64,000 nt of DNA from an uncultured Oscillospiraceae bacterium (GTDB lineage Bacteria; Bacillota; Clostridia; Oscillospirales; Oscillospiraceae): positions 1 through 64,000 of the forward strand of contig CAKTIE010000003.1 of assembly GCA_934565655.1 (NCBI GenBank), in the 5' to 3' direction. The notes beneath the pieces were generated by a model. The model saw only the letters and a program-made list of their open reading frames with translations. It did not search any database and was not told where the DNA came from. Shown in pieces: positions 33,043 to 42,400 of the stretch. The position numbers and the translations under genes were made by a program. The first letter of the stretch is position 1; each line of letters begins with the position of its first letter.

Positions 33043-33957
33043 ATGCGTTGGTATGAAGAACTGGACGAAAAGCTGCGGGACTATCTGCCGGACCTTCCCA
33101 TGTCGGCGGAGGAGCCGCTGTCGAAATACACCTCCTTCCGTATCGGCGGCCCGGCCCGGCGGATGGCCTTTCCCCGGAACGCCGAGCAGCTGGTGCTGCT
33201 GCTGAATTTCGCCGGTGAATGCGGCGCGCGGCCCTATGTGCTGGGCAACGGCACCAATGTGCTGTTTCCCGACGAGGGCGTGGACCGGCTGGTCATCAGC
33301 ACCCGCGACATGGCGGATATCCAGCTGCTGGAGGGCGGCCGCGTCAGGGCCGGAGCGGGCGCATCGCTGGCCCGCACGGCGGTTTTCGCCTGCGGACAGG
33401 GACTGGCGGGGCTGGAATTCGCCCACGGCATCCCCGGCAGCGTGGGCGGCGGCGTGTGCATGAACGCAGGCGCCTACGGCGGCGAGCTGGCACAGGTCAT
33501 TGAAAGCGTCACCGTGCTGTTCCCCGACGAGGGCGTCAGAACCGTTCCCTGCGCCGGGATGGCCTTCGGCTACCGCCGCAGCCTGCTGACGGAGCATCCC
33601 GACGCTGTGGTGCTGTCCGCCGTATTCGCCCTGCATCCGGACGACAGCGCCGCCATCCGCGGCCGCATGGATGACCTGATGGCCCGGCGCAAGGCCTCCC
33701 AGCCGCTGGAGTATCCCAGCGCGGGCAGCACCTTCAAAAGGCCGGAGGGCCACTTCGCGGGCCGTCTGATCGAGGAGGCGGGCTGCAAGGGCCTGACCGT
33801 GGGCGGCGCGCAGGTGTCGGAAAAGCATGCAGGCTTCGTCATCAACGTGGTCGGCGCGACCTGCGCCGACGTGCTGGCGCTGATGGCGGAGGTGCAGCGC
33901 CGGGTGAAGGAGAGCTCCGGCGTGACGCTGGAGCCGGAAGTGCGCATCGTCAAATAA
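33043..33957 (+). CDS. murB: UDP-N-acetylenolpyruvoylglucosamine reductase
   Basis: Flavoprotein that reduces UDP-GlcNAc-enolpyruvate to UDP-MurNAc in the first committed peptidoglycan pathway. The 304-aa protein is a type II MurB: N-terminal YTSFRIGGPARRMAFP, FAD-binding VLGNGTNVLFPDEG, GLEFAHGIPGSVGGGVCMNAGAYGGEL with the catalytic region, and C-terminal STFKRPEGHFAGRLIEEAGCKG. AAGGAGG precedes the ATG. Third gene of the operon, 17 bases after the kinase. Confidence 0.97.
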   Translation: MRWYEELDEKLRDYLPDLPMSAEEPLSKYTSFRIGGPARRMAFPRNAEQLVLLLNFAGECGARPYVLGNGTNVLFPDEGVDRLVISTRDMADIQLLEGGRVRAGAGASLARTAVFACGQGLAGLEFAHGIPGSVGGGVCMNAGAYGGELAQVIESVTVLFPDEGVRTVPCAGMAFGYRRSLLTEHPDAVVLSAVFALHPDDSAAIRGRMDDLMARRKASQPLEYPSAGSTFKRPEGHFAGRLIEEAGCKGLTVGGAQVSEKHAGFVINVVGATCADVLALMAEVQRRVKESSGVTLEPEVRIVK

Positions 33958-33972
33958 AACAGGGGAGAACCT

Positions 33973-34830
33973 ATGGAAATTCTGATCATTACCGGTATGA
34001 GCGGCAGCGGCAAAAGCCGTGCCGCCTCCATTCTGGAGGATATCGGCTACTATATCGTGGATAACCTTCCGGCGGAGATGATGGTGAAATTCGCTGACTT
34101 CTGCGCCGCGTCACGGGGCCACTATGACCGGGTGGCGCTGGTGTACGACGTCCGGGCGGGCGAGCCCTTTGACCTGCTGATCGCCACGCTGGAGCGGCTA
34201 AAGCGCACGGATGTGGACTGCCGCCTGCTGTTTCTGGACGCGGACACCGCCTCCATCATCAACCGGTATAAGGAGACTCGCCGTGCCCACCCGCTGTCGG
34301 CGGAGGGCCGGGGCGTGGAGCAGGCGGTGATGCTGGAGCGGCAGATGCTCCAGCCGGTGCGGGATCACGCCGACTATGTGCTGGATACGTCCGCCTTCTC
34401 GGTGGGGAAGCTCCGCAGCGAGCTTCTGAACCTGTTCGGCCGGGAGAAGGACCGGCAGGGCCTGCATGTGGACGTGATGAGCTTCGGCTTCAAGCACGGT
34501 TTGCCCATGGAGTCGGATCTGGTGTTCGATGTGCGCTTCCTGCCCAACCCCTACTATGTGCCGGAGCTGAAAAAGGGCACCGGCCTTGACGCGGCGGTGC
34601 GGGATTATGTGTTTTCCTTCCCCCAGACGGGGGAATTCATGGAGCGGCTGGAGAAGCTGCTGCTGTACCTGCTGCCCCTTTATAATGAGGAGGGCAAAAC
34701 GGTGCTGGTGCTCTCCGTGGGCTGCACCGGCGGCCACCACCGCAGCGTGGCGGTGGCCCATCAGCTGGCGCAGGATCTGGCGGCGGCGGGCTTCGCCGTG
34801 ACGGAGAGCCATCGGGATATCTCCCGCTGA
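33973..34830 (+). CDS. rapZ: RNase adapter/nucleotide-binding protein RapZ
   Basis: 285-aa P-loop protein (YvcJ/RapZ family). Walker A GMSGSGKSRA lies near residues 8-16; the C-terminal domain begins about residue 165 with VDVMSFGFKHGLPMESDLVFD and contains GCTGGHHRSVA. In Enterobacteria it targets RNase E to a glucosamine-synthase sRNA; in Bacillus its ortholog affects competence. The rapZ-yvcK-whiA trio is conserved across Firmicutes, so the role here is likely linked to carbon flow to the cell wall. Confidence 0.95.
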   Translation: MEILIITGMSGSGKSRAASILEDIGYYIVDNLPAEMMVKFADFCAASRGHYDRVALVYDVRAGEPFDLLIATLERLKRTDVDCRLLFLDADTASIINRYKETRRAHPLSAEGRGVEQAVMLERQMLQPVRDHADYVLDTSAFSVGKLRSELLNLFGREKDRQGLHVDVMSFGFKHGLPMESDLVFDVRFLPNPYYVPELKKGTGLDAAVRDYVFSFPQTGEFMERLEKLLLYLLPLYNEEGKTVLVLSVGCTGGHHRSVAVAHQLAQDLAAAGFAVTESHRDISR

Positions 34831-34854
34831 TCATTGGAAAGAAGGGACGGTCTC

Positions 34855-35868
34855 ATGTCTCATTACTTATATCATATCCCGCCGGAGAAGGGCCCCAAGG
34901 TGGTGGGTATCGGCGGTGGCACGGGCCTGAGCACGCTGCTGCGGGGCCTGAAGCTCTATACCCGCAACATCACCGCCATCGTCACGGTGGCGGATGACGG
35001 CGGCAGCACCGGCATGCTGCGGCAGGATCTGGGTATGGCCGCTCCCGGTGATATCCGCAACTGCCTGCAGTCGCTGGCCAACTGCGAGCCGCTGATGGGC
35101 CAGCTGATGGCCTACCGGTTTTCCGACGGCTCGCTGGCGGGCCAGAGCCTTGGCAATCTGCTGCTGGCGGCACTGAACGACATCATGCCCAGCTTCGACA
35201 AGGCGGTGGCCGGTCTCAGCAAGGTGCTGGCCATCACGGGCCGGGTGCTGCCGGTGACCAACGAGAACGTGCAGCTGGAGGCCACCTTTGAAAACGGGGC
35301 CACCGTGCTGGGCGAATCCCATATTTTCTACTGCAAGAAGGAGCAGGACTGCCGCATCCGCTCCGTCCGGCTGCTGCCGGAGCATCCCAGGGCGCTGGAC
35401 GCGGCGGTGGAGGCCATTCTGGACGCGGACATGATCGTGCTGGCGCCGGGCAGTCTCTATACCAGCATCATCCCCAACCTGCTGGTGGACGGTATTGCCG
35501 ATGCCATCAGGGACAGTAAAGCGGTAAAGCTTTACGTCTGCAACGTCATGACCCAGGAGGGGGAGACGGAGGGCTATACCGTCTCCGACCACATTCAGGC
35601 CCTGTTCAGCCACAGCTATCCCCAGTTGTTCCGGCTGTGCCTGACCAACTCCATGCCCATCCCGGAATGTATCGCCCGGCGGTACGCGCAGGAGGGTGCG
35701 GAGCCGATCTGTCACGATACGGAGAAGTGCCGCGCACTGGGCGTGGAACTGATCGAGCGGCCCATCGCCAGTCTGGAGAACGGGCTGGTGCGGCACAATC
35801 CCGGCCATCTGGCCCATGAGCTGATGACCATTTACGAGGAGTATGCATCCCCGAAGGATCCCACATGA
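34855..35868 (+). CDS. yvcK: Gluconeogenesis factor YvcK/MgfK
   Basis: UDP-sugar-binding protein of 337 aa needed for normal cell shape and growth on gluconeogenic carbon in Bacillus. The N-terminal VVGIGGGTGLSTLLRGLK, followed by VADDGGSTGMLRQDLGMAAPGDIRNCL, is the family signature; LAPGSLYTSIIPNLLVDGI and YVCNVMTQEGETEGY are also present. I chose ATG 34855, preceded by AAGGGACGG; an in-frame TTG seven codons earlier is less likely. It sits 24 bases after rapZ. Confidence 0.95.
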   Translation: MSHYLYHIPPEKGPKVVGIGGGTGLSTLLRGLKLYTRNITAIVTVADDGGSTGMLRQDLGMAAPGDIRNCLQSLANCEPLMGQLMAYRFSDGSLAGQSLGNLLLAALNDIMPSFDKAVAGLSKVLAITGRVLPVTNENVQLEATFENGATVLGESHIFYCKKEQDCRIRSVRLLPEHPRALDAAVEAILDADMIVLAPGSLYTSIIPNLLVDGIADAIRDSKAVKLYVCNVMTQEGETEGYTVSDHIQALFSHSYPQLFRLCLTNSMPIPECIARRYAQEGAEPICHDTEKCRALGVELIERPIASLENGLVRHNPGHLAHELMTIYEEYASPKDPT

Positions 35869-35882
35869 AGGAGGAGGCCCCC

Positions 35883-36788
35883 ATGCAGTCGTTTTCCTAC
35901 AAGGCCAAGGCTGAGCTGTGCCGCACGGCGGTGCAGCGGCTGTGCTGCGCCCGTGCCGAGTGCTACGGCGTGCTGCTGTACTGCAACACCTTCACCATGC
36001 AGGAGGTGCGCATCATCACGGAGAACCCAGAGTTTGCCGCGCGGCTGCCCCGCCTGTTCCACCGGGCCTTCAACGTGAAGTTTGACCGCCTGCCCGCGGA
36101 GGAGACTCCCGGCAGCAAGCTGATCTTCCAGATCACCGATCCGGACAAGCTGCGCCGCATCGTGGACACGCTGGGGTATGATCCCCGTCAGGCGCTGGTG
36201 CTGCATGTGAATTTCGCCATGCTGGAGGAGGACTGCTGCCGCGTGTCCTTCCTGCGGGGCGCGTTTCTGGCCGGCGGCAGCGTCACCGACCCGGAGAAGC
36301 GCTATCATCTGGAGCTGTCCACCTCCCATGTGCAGGCCAGCCGCGAGGTGTCGGCCCTTCTGCAGGAGATGGGCTTCCTGCCCCGCAGCGTCATGCGCAG
36401 CGGCAGCGCCGTCATCTACTTCAAGCAGTCCGAGCATATCGAGGATCTGCTGACCACCCTGGGCGCGCCGGTGGCCGCCACCGAGATCATGACCGCCAAG
36501 GTGGACAAGGAGATCCGCAACGGGGCCAACCGGGCCATGAACTGTGACATGGCCAACGTGAACAAGACGCTGGACGCGGTGGCCGCCCAGCAGGAGGCCA
36601 TCGAAAAGCTGGAAAAAGCCGGACAGCTGGAAAAGCTGCCGGAGAAGATACAGGAGACGGCGCGGCTGCGGATGCAGAACCCGGAGCTGCCGCTGGCCCA
36701 GCTGGCGGCGCTGTTCGATCCGCCCATCAGCAAATCCTGTTTGAACCACCGGATACGAAAGATCATGGAGGAGGCACGAAAGCTATGA
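35883..36788 (+). CDS. whiA: DNA-binding protein WhiA
   Basis: 301-aa protein combining an N-terminal LAGLIDADG-homing-endonuclease-like fold (FLRGAFLAGGSVTDPEKRYHLELST) with a C-terminal helix-turn-helix (LAQLAALFDPPISKSCLNHRIRKI). A sporulation regulator in Streptomyces and linked to division and chromosome segregation in Bacillus. ATG 35883 is chosen because GGAGGAGG lies six bases upstream; an in-frame ATG at 35865 overlaps the yvcK end. Its stop overlaps the next gene by four bases. Confidence 0.95.
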   Translation: MQSFSYKAKAELCRTAVQRLCCARAECYGVLLYCNTFTMQEVRIITENPEFAARLPRLFHRAFNVKFDRLPAEETPGSKLIFQITDPDKLRRIVDTLGYDPRQALVLHVNFAMLEEDCCRVSFLRGAFLAGGSVTDPEKRYHLELSTSHVQASREVSALLQEMGFLPRSVMRSGSAVIYFKQSEHIEDLLTTLGAPVAATEIMTAKVDKEIRNGANRAMNCDMANVNKTLDAVAAQQEAIEKLEKAGQLEKLPEKIQETARLRMQNPELPLAQLAALFDPPISKSCLNHRIRKIMEEARKL

Positions 36789-37234
36789 CAAAGATGGAAA
36801 GATGCCGGAGAGCGAAGGAATTTCATGAGAAGGGCCTCAACTGCGGACAGGCCGTGCTGCTGGCCTTTACGGACGTCACCGGCCTGACGGAGCAGCAGAG
36901 CATGGCTGTCGCCAGCGGCTTCGGCGGCGGTATGCGCTGCGGCGGCGTGTGCGGTGTGGTCAGCGCCGCGGCGGTGGTGCTGGGCATGGCCTATCCCGCC
37001 ACGCTGGAGAACGGCCCCGAGGGCAAAAAGCGCTCCACCCAGCTGACGCAGGAATTTCAGCGCCGGTTTACGGAGCGCTTCCGCAAGCTGGACTGCCGTG
37101 ACCTGCTGGCGGAGAAGGACATTGCGGGGACGCCCGCCGCACAGGAGCTGGGCGTGACCCAGCATTGCCGACTGCTGGTGGTGTCCGGCGCGGAGCTGCT
37201 CAGCGATATGCTCACTGAGCTGGAGGCACGGTAA
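36785..37234 (+). CDS. C_GCAxxG_C_C family redox-type protein
   Basis: 149-aa cytoplasmic protein. The family cysteines are present: LNCGQAVLLAF, FGGGMRCGGVCGVVSAA and, further on, DCRDLL and QHCRLLV. The pattern fits proteins named after this motif (C_GCAxxG_C_C), thought to bind a metal or cluster; the biochemical role is unknown. It overlaps whiA by four bases and ends on the first base of dnaE, so it is tightly coupled within the operon. Confidence 0.88.
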   Translation: MTKMERCRRAKEFHEKGLNCGQAVLLAFTDVTGLTEQQSMAVASGFGGGMRCGGVCGVVSAAAVVLGMAYPATLENGPEGKKRSTQLTQEFQRRFTERFRKLDCRDLLAEKDIAGTPAAQELGVTQHCRLLVVSGAELLSDMLTELEAR

Positions 37235-40200
37235 TGGCGTTTGCCCACCTCCATGTCCATACGGAATACAGCCTTCTGGACGGCGCCTGCCGCATCCGTG
37301 ACCTGCCGAAGCTGGTCAAGGAGATGGGGCAGACGGCCTGTGCCATCACGGATCATGGCGCTATGTACGGCGCCATCGACTTCTATCGCGCCTGCAAGGC
37401 GGAGGGCATCCACCCGGTCATCGGCTGCGAGGTGTATGTGGCCCGTCGTACCCGCTTCGACAAGCAGCACGAGTTTGACGCTGAGTCCCGGCATCTGGTG
37501 CTGCTGTGCAAGGACGAGACCGGCTACCGCAACCTGTCCTACATGGTGTCTCAGGCGTATATCGAGGGCTTCTATATCAAGCCCCGCATCGACCTTGACC
37601 TGCTGCGTGAGCACAGCGAGGGTCTGATCGGCCTCAGCGCCTGCCTGGCCGGTGAGATCCCCCGCCGCATCATCAACGGCGACTATGAGGGGGCCAAGGC
37701 CTACGCGCTGGAGCTGCGCTCCATTCTGGGGGAGGATAACTTCTATCTGGAGCTGCAGGATCACGGCATTGCCGACCAGACCACGGTGAACCGCGCCCTG
37801 CTGCGGATGCACAACGAGACGGGCATCCCGCTGGTGTGCACCAACGACGCCCACTACCTCCGGAAGGAGGATGCCGAGAGCCACGATGTGCTGCTGTGCA
37901 TCCAGACCGGAAAGACCGTGGACGACGAGAACCGCATGCGGTACGAGCCCCGGAATTTCTACCTCCGCTCCACGGAGGAGATGGAGGCGCTGTTCTCCGG
38001 CTATCCCGACGCGGTGGAGAATACCCAGCGCATCGCTGACCGCTGCCAGCTGGAGTTCACCTTCGGCAAGTACCACCTGCCGGAATTCAAGCTGCCGCCG
38101 GGCTACGATTCGCCCACCTATCTCCGCAAGCTGTGCGGCGAGGGCTTTGTCCGCTGCTATGGCGACGAAAAGCCGGAGTACCGCAAGCAGCTGGAGTATG
38201 AGCTGGCCATGATCGAGAAGATGGGCTTTACCGACTATTTCCTCATCGTGTCCGACTTCGTCAACTACGCCCGGAAGGCGGGCATCCCCGTGGGCCCCGG
38301 CCGCGGCAGCGCCGCCGGCTCCATGGTGGCCTACTGCCTGCACATCACCGATATCGACCCCATGCAGTATCAGCTGTATTTCGAGCGCTTCCTGAACCCG
38401 GAGCGCGTGTCCATGCCGGATATCGACATGGACTTCGGTGATACCCGCCGGGGCGAGGTGGTGGACTACGTCCGCCGCAAGTACGGCGACGACCATGTGG
38501 CCCAGATCGTCACCTTCGGCACCATGGCCGCCCGGGGCGCCATCCGGGATGTGGGCCGCGCCCTGAACATGACCTATGCCGAGGTGGATGTGGTGGCCAA
38601 GCTGGTGCCCTCCGGCCCCGGCGCGCTGCACATCACGCTGGACGACGCCCTGAAGCTCAGCAAGCAGCTATCCGACCTCTACGAGGCCGACGAGCGGGTG
38701 AAGCGGCTCATCGACATGGCCAAGGCGCTGGAGGGCATGCCACGCCACGCCTCCACCCACGCCGCCGGTGTGGTGATCACCCGCCTGCCGGTGTATGAGT
38801 ATGTGCCGCTGGCCCGGAATGACGAGTCCATCGTCTGCCAGTACAACATGATCACGCTGGAGGAGCTTGGCCTGCTGAAAATGGACTTCCTGGGCCTGCG
38901 GAACCTGACGGTACTGGATGACGCGGTGAAGATGGTACGCCGCCACACCCCGGACTTCGATCTGGAGAAGATCCCCATGGACGATCCGGAGGTGTTCCGG
39001 ATGCTGACGGAGGGCCGTACCTCCGGCGTATTCCAGATGGAATCCACCGGCATGACCGGCGTTTGCCTGGGCCTGAAGCCCCAGTCCATTGAGGATATCA
39101 CCGCTATTATAGCCCTGTACCGCCCCGGCCCCATGGAATCCATCCCACGGTTCATCGCCTGCAAGCACGATCCCAAGCTGGTGACCTATAAGCATCCGTC
39201 ATTGAAGCCCATCCTGTCGGGCACCTACGGCTGCATCGTCTATCAGGAGCAGGTCATCAAGATCTTTCAGGAGCTGGCGGGCTACTCGCTGGGTCAGGCG
39301 GACATGGTGCGCCGCGCCATGTCCAAGAAGAAGGCCAAGGACGTGGAACGGGAGCGGGAGGCGTTCCTCCACGGCGATGCCGGGCGGAACATCAAGGGCT
39401 GCGTGGCCAATGGCATCCCGGAGAAAACGGCCCAGGCCATCTATGACGAGATCTACGACTTTGCCAACTACGCCTTCAACAAGGCCCACGCCGTCAGCTA
39501 CGCGGTGGTGGCCTATCAGACGGCGTATTTCAAGTGTCACTATACCCGCGAATATATGGCGGCGCTGCTGACCTCGGTGCTGGACAACTCCGACAAGGTG
39601 GCGGAGTATATCGCCGAGTGCCGGGAGTGCGGCATCGCCCTGCTGCCGCCGGACGTGAACCGCTCCTACGACGGCTTCACCGTGGAGGAGGGCGGCATCC
39701 GCTTCGGCCTTGTGGCCATCAAGAACATCGGCCGGGGCTTCATTCAGGCGCTGGTGCGCGAGCGGGACAAGAGCGGACCCTTCGCCTCCTTCCAGGACTT
39801 CTGCGAGCGGATGTTCGACTGCGGCGATATGAACAAGCGTGCGGTGGAGAACCTGATCCGCGCAGGCGCCTTCGATACCATGGGGGCCTACCGCTCCCAG
39901 CTGATCCAGGTGTACGAAAAGGTGCTGGACGCCATCGCCAACAGCCGCAAGGTGAACGTGGAGGGCCAGCTGGACATGTTCGGCACGGGCGGCGGAGGCA
40001 ATACCCAGGCCGCGTCCATCCACCTGCCCGACCTGCCGGAGTATACCGCCACCGAGCGGATGTTCATGGAGAAGGAGACCACGGGCCTGTACCTCAGCGG
40101 CCATCCCATGAACGACTACCGGGGCGCGGCCCGCGCCGCCGGTGCGGTGCCCATCCACGACATTCTGGAGGACTTCTCCGCCGAGGGCGGCCCCACCCGC

Positions 40201-40719
40201 TATGCCGACGGGCAGAACGTCACCATCGCGGGCATCGTCACCTCCAACCGTACCCGCACCACCAAGAACAACACCCTTATGGCCTATGTGGTGGTGGAGG
40301 ACGAGGTGTCCTCCATGGAGCTGCTGTGCTTCAGCCGCACCATCGAGCAGTGCGGCAGCTATATGGCCGTCAATACCCCGGTGGTGGTGAAGGGCCGGCT
40401 GTCGGTGCGGGACGAAAAGCCGCCCCAGATCATGTGCGACACCATCTATCCGCTGGATACCAAGGCCGTCCCCGCTGCGCCGGAGCCGCCCAAAGAGAAA
40501 AAAGCGGCCACCATCTTCCTGCGCTTCCCCAGCATGGACAGCGCGGCCTTCCGCCATATCCGCCTGGTCATGACCATGTTCGAGGGTGAGACCCCCGTGA
40601 AGATCCGTCTGGCCGACACGGGAAAGCTGCTGGCGGGCAAGTGCCTGAACCACCCGGCTCTGCTCTCAGAGTGCCGCCAGTGGCTGGGGGAGGAGAATGT
40701 GGTGGTGCGGGAGCGTTGA
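37234..40719 (+). CDS. dnaE: DNA polymerase III alpha subunit
   Basis: Replicative DNA polymerase subunit of 1161 aa. The N-terminal PHP domain keeps metal-binding residues (HLHVHTEYSLLDGACRI, ITDHGAMYGAIDF), which may give proofreading-type activity. The catalytic aspartates lie in PDIDMDFGDTRR near residue 395, followed by palm and fingers (GRGSAAGSMVAYCL, NKAHAVSYAVVAYQTAYFK). A C-terminal OB fold (VTIAGIVTSNRTRTTKNN) and tau-binding region end the protein. Last gene of the hprK operon; the next promoter overlaps its stop codon. Confidence 0.96.
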   Translation: MAFAHLHVHTEYSLLDGACRIRDLPKLVKEMGQTACAITDHGAMYGAIDFYRACKAEGIHPVIGCEVYVARRTRFDKQHEFDAESRHLVLLCKDETGYRNLSYMVSQAYIEGFYIKPRIDLDLLREHSEGLIGLSACLAGEIPRRIINGDYEGAKAYALELRSILGEDNFYLELQDHGIADQTTVNRALLRMHNETGIPLVCTNDAHYLRKEDAESHDVLLCIQTGKTVDDENRMRYEPRNFYLRSTEEMEALFSGYPDAVENTQRIADRCQLEFTFGKYHLPEFKLPPGYDSPTYLRKLCGEGFVRCYGDEKPEYRKQLEYELAMIEKMGFTDYFLIVSDFVNYARKAGIPVGPGRGSAAGSMVAYCLHITDIDPMQYQLYFERFLNPERVSMPDIDMDFGDTRRGEVVDYVRRKYGDDHVAQIVTFGTMAARGAIRDVGRALNMTYAEVDVVAKLVPSGPGALHITLDDALKLSKQLSDLYEADERVKRLIDMAKALEGMPRHASTHAAGVVITRLPVYEYVPLARNDESIVCQYNMITLEELGLLKMDFLGLRNLTVLDDAVKMVRRHTPDFDLEKIPMDDPEVFRMLTEGRTSGVFQMESTGMTGVCLGLKPQSIEDITAIIALYRPGPMESIPRFIACKHDPKLVTYKHPSLKPILSGTYGCIVYQEQVIKIFQELAGYSLGQADMVRRAMSKKKAKDVEREREAFLHGDAGRNIKGCVANGIPEKTAQAIYDEIYDFANYAFNKAHAVSYAVVAYQTAYFKCHYTREYMAALLTSVLDNSDKVAEYIAECRECGIALLPPDVNRSYDGFTVEEGGIRFGLVAIKNIGRGFIQALVRERDKSGPFASFQDFCERMFDCGDMNKRAVENLIRAGAFDTMGAYRSQLIQVYEKVLDAIANSRKVNVEGQLDMFGTGGGGNTQAASIHLPDLPEYTATERMFMEKETTGLYLSGHPMNDYRGAARAAGAVPIHDILEDFSAEGGPTRYADGQNVTIAGIVTSNRTRTTKNNTLMAYVVVEDEVSSMELLCFSRTIEQCGSYMAVNTPVVVKGRLSVRDEKPPQIMCDTIYPLDTKAVPAAPEPPKEKKAATIFLRFPSMDSAAFRHIRLVMTMFEGETPVKIRLADTGKLLAGKCLNHPALLSECRQWLGEENVVVRER

Positions 40720-40744
40720 CAAATTTCCGAAAATTCCGTATCAT
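40716..40744 (+). promoter_or_regulatory. Promoter of the DUF4364 gene
   Basis: TTGACA (40716-40721) overlaps the dnaE stop codon; TATCAT follows at 40739-40744, spacer 17. Confidence 0.72.
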
Positions 40745-40768
40745 AAACGAAGAAGGGAGCGTGATGAC

Positions 40769-41290
40769 ATGAGCGTCGGATTCATCCGCGACAAGTTGGA
40801 GATCAAGTTTCTGATCCTGTATGTGGCCGCCGGGGTGGCGGAGCCTATGCCGCTGAGCGATATCCAGGCTCTTACCATGATCGACGACGGCATCGACTAT
40901 TTTGACTTCTCCCAGTGTCTCAGCGAGCTGGTCAAGACCGATCATCTGCGCATCAACGCCGAGCAGAAGTACGCCATTACGCCCAAGGGCCTGAAAAACA
41001 GCGAGATCTGCCAGTCCAGCCTGCCCTATTCCGTCCGCATGAAGGCCGACCGGCTCATCGCCGCCCACCGGCAGGAGCTGGTGCGCCGGGCGCAGGTGCG
41101 CGCCCAGGTGGAGCGCCGGGAGAACGGTACCTACACCGTGGAGCTGAGTCTCAGCGACGATGTGGACAACGTGATGCGCCTGCAGCTGATGGTGGCCACC
41201 CAGGAGATGGCCGACGATCTGGCCCAGCGCTTCAAAAAGAACCCGGAGCAGGTCTATTCCCAGCTGGTCACCGCCCTGTACGGGGGATAA
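40769..41290 (+). CDS. DUF4364 family winged-helix protein
   Basis: 173-aa protein, about half of it a winged-helix-like domain: FIRDKLEIKFLILYVAAGVAEPMPLSDIQALTMIDDGIDYFDFSQCLSEL (in part), then DHLRINAEQKYAITPKGLKN. The remainder (VRAQVERRENGTYTVELSLSDDVDNVMRLQLMVA) is a small alpha/beta domain. DUF4364 proteins are common in clostridia and look like transcription regulators, but no target is known. ATG 40769 follows AAGGGAG; the longer frame starts before the promoter. Own promoter and terminator. Confidence 0.87.
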   Translation: MSVGFIRDKLEIKFLILYVAAGVAEPMPLSDIQALTMIDDGIDYFDFSQCLSELVKTDHLRINAEQKYAITPKGLKNSEICQSSLPYSVRMKADRLIAAHRQELVRRAQVRAQVERRENGTYTVELSLSDDVDNVMRLQLMVATQEMADDLAQRFKKNPEQVYSQLVTALYGG

Positions 41291-41295
41291 GGTGT

Positions 41296-41342
41296 CGTTT
41301 GCCGTTTTCGGGGCGTCGGGGACGCCGCCCCCTACGGATCAT
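41296..41342. repeat. Intergenic palindromic repeat, family B, copy 1
   Basis: GGGGCGTCGGGGACGCCGCC then CCCTACG; its complement starts CGTAGGGGGCGGCGTC. The 49755-49785 element is nearly the same in the opposite orientation. A hairpin-forming, non-coding element. Confidence 0.65.
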
Positions 41343-41377
41343 CACCGATAGAATCCATGCGCCATAAACAACCGCAT

Positions 41378-41415
41378 ATCACGCTCCGGCCAAGTGGCCG
41401 GGGCGTGATTTTTTG
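41378..41415 (+). terminator. Terminator of the DUF4364 gene
   Basis: ATCACGCTCCGGCC, loop AAGT, then GGCCGGGGCGTGAT and a run of six T. It lies just upstream of the spoIIIA promoter. Confidence 0.9.
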
Positions 41416-41417
41416 TT

Positions 41418-41447
41418 GTCATAACCCTGTCCATACCCTCATACAGT
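41418..41447 (+). promoter_or_regulatory. SigE-type promoter of the spoIIIA operon
   Basis: GTCATAA (41418-41424) and CATACAGT (41440-41447), with 16 bases between the ATA of the -35 and the -10, fit the mother-cell SigE consensus (-35 ATA, -10 CATACA-T). Its location 30 bases before spoIIIAA, a SigE gene in Bacillus, supports this. Confidence 0.75.
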
Positions 41448-41476
41448 GGAGTATCAAACAGGAGGGAAGTGGTCGG

Positions 41477-42400
41477 ATGGACGAGCGGTACGCCATCGCG
41501 CGGTATGAGCAGGCGGCGCTGCTGCTGCCTGCCAAATGGCAGCGGCTGGCCCGCCAGCTGCCGGATCATCAGAAGGTCCGGGCGGAGGAGCTGCGCCTGC
41601 GGGCGGGACAGCCCATGACGGTGCTGCTGCCGGAGGGTGAGCTCTGGCCCTCCCAGGAGCTGCCCCGGCCCTGCGTCTCACAGGCCGACCTGGAGCAGCT
41701 GTGCGATCTGGTCACGGGCTATTCCCGCTACGCCGTCACCGACACGCTGGCGCAGGGCTATCTCACCGCGCCCGGCGGCTTCCGCGTGGGCGTGTGCGGC
41801 ACGGCAGTGGTGCGGGAGGGCGGCAGCCGCAACCTGCGGGACTTTTCCTCCGTCTGCATCCGCATCGGCCGGGAGCAGGAGGGCCTGTCCGATACGGTGC
41901 TGCCCCAGCTGTGGGAGGGGGAGCGCTTCTGCTCCACGGTGATCCTCTCGCCGCCGGGACTGGGCAAGACCACGCTGCTGCGGGATATGATCCGCGCCTT
42001 GTCCAACGGCTCCGACCTCCACGCCGCCCGGCGTGTGGCGGTGGTGGACGAACGGGGCGAGATCGCCGGGATGCACCGGGGCGTGCCGCAGCTGGCGGTG
42101 GGCTGCCATACGGACGTGCTGGACGGCTGTCCCAAGGCGGCGGGCATCCCTATGGTGCTGCGCTCCGCCAATCCCCAGATCATCGCCGTGGACGAGATCA
42201 CCCTGCGGGAGGATCTGTACGCCATGTCAGCCGCCGCCAACTGCGGCGTGACGCTGCTGGCCACCATCCACGCGGCGGACGTGGAGGAACTGAAGCGCAA
42301 GCCGCTGTTTGCCCAGCTGCTGAAGCTGAAGGTGTTTGAGCGGGCGGTCACCATCACCCGCCACGGCGCGGAGCGCCGCTATCAGGTGGCGGTGCTGTGA
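41477..42400 (+). CDS. spoIIIAA: Stage III sporulation protein AA, ATPase
   Basis: Secretion-ATPase-like motor of the SpoIIIA-SpoIIQ channel joining mother cell and forespore. The 307-aa protein has Walker A SPPGLGKTTLL near residue 158, VAVVDERGEIAGM (Walker B region), and a conserved IIAVDEITLREDL. ATG 41477 follows GGAGGG; the longer upstream frame includes the promoter. First of eight genes, driven by the SigE-like promoter. Confidence 0.96.
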   Translation: MDERYAIARYEQAALLLPAKWQRLARQLPDHQKVRAEELRLRAGQPMTVLLPEGELWPSQELPRPCVSQADLEQLCDLVTGYSRYAVTDTLAQGYLTAPGGFRVGVCGTAVVREGGSRNLRDFSSVCIRIGREQEGLSDTVLPQLWEGERFCSTVILSPPGLGKTTLLRDMIRALSNGSDLHAARRVAVVDERGEIAGMHRGVPQLAVGCHTDVLDGCPKAAGIPMVLRSANPQIIAVDEITLREDLYAMSAAANCGVTLLATIHAADVEELKRKPLFAQLLKLKVFERAVTITRHGAERRYQVAVL

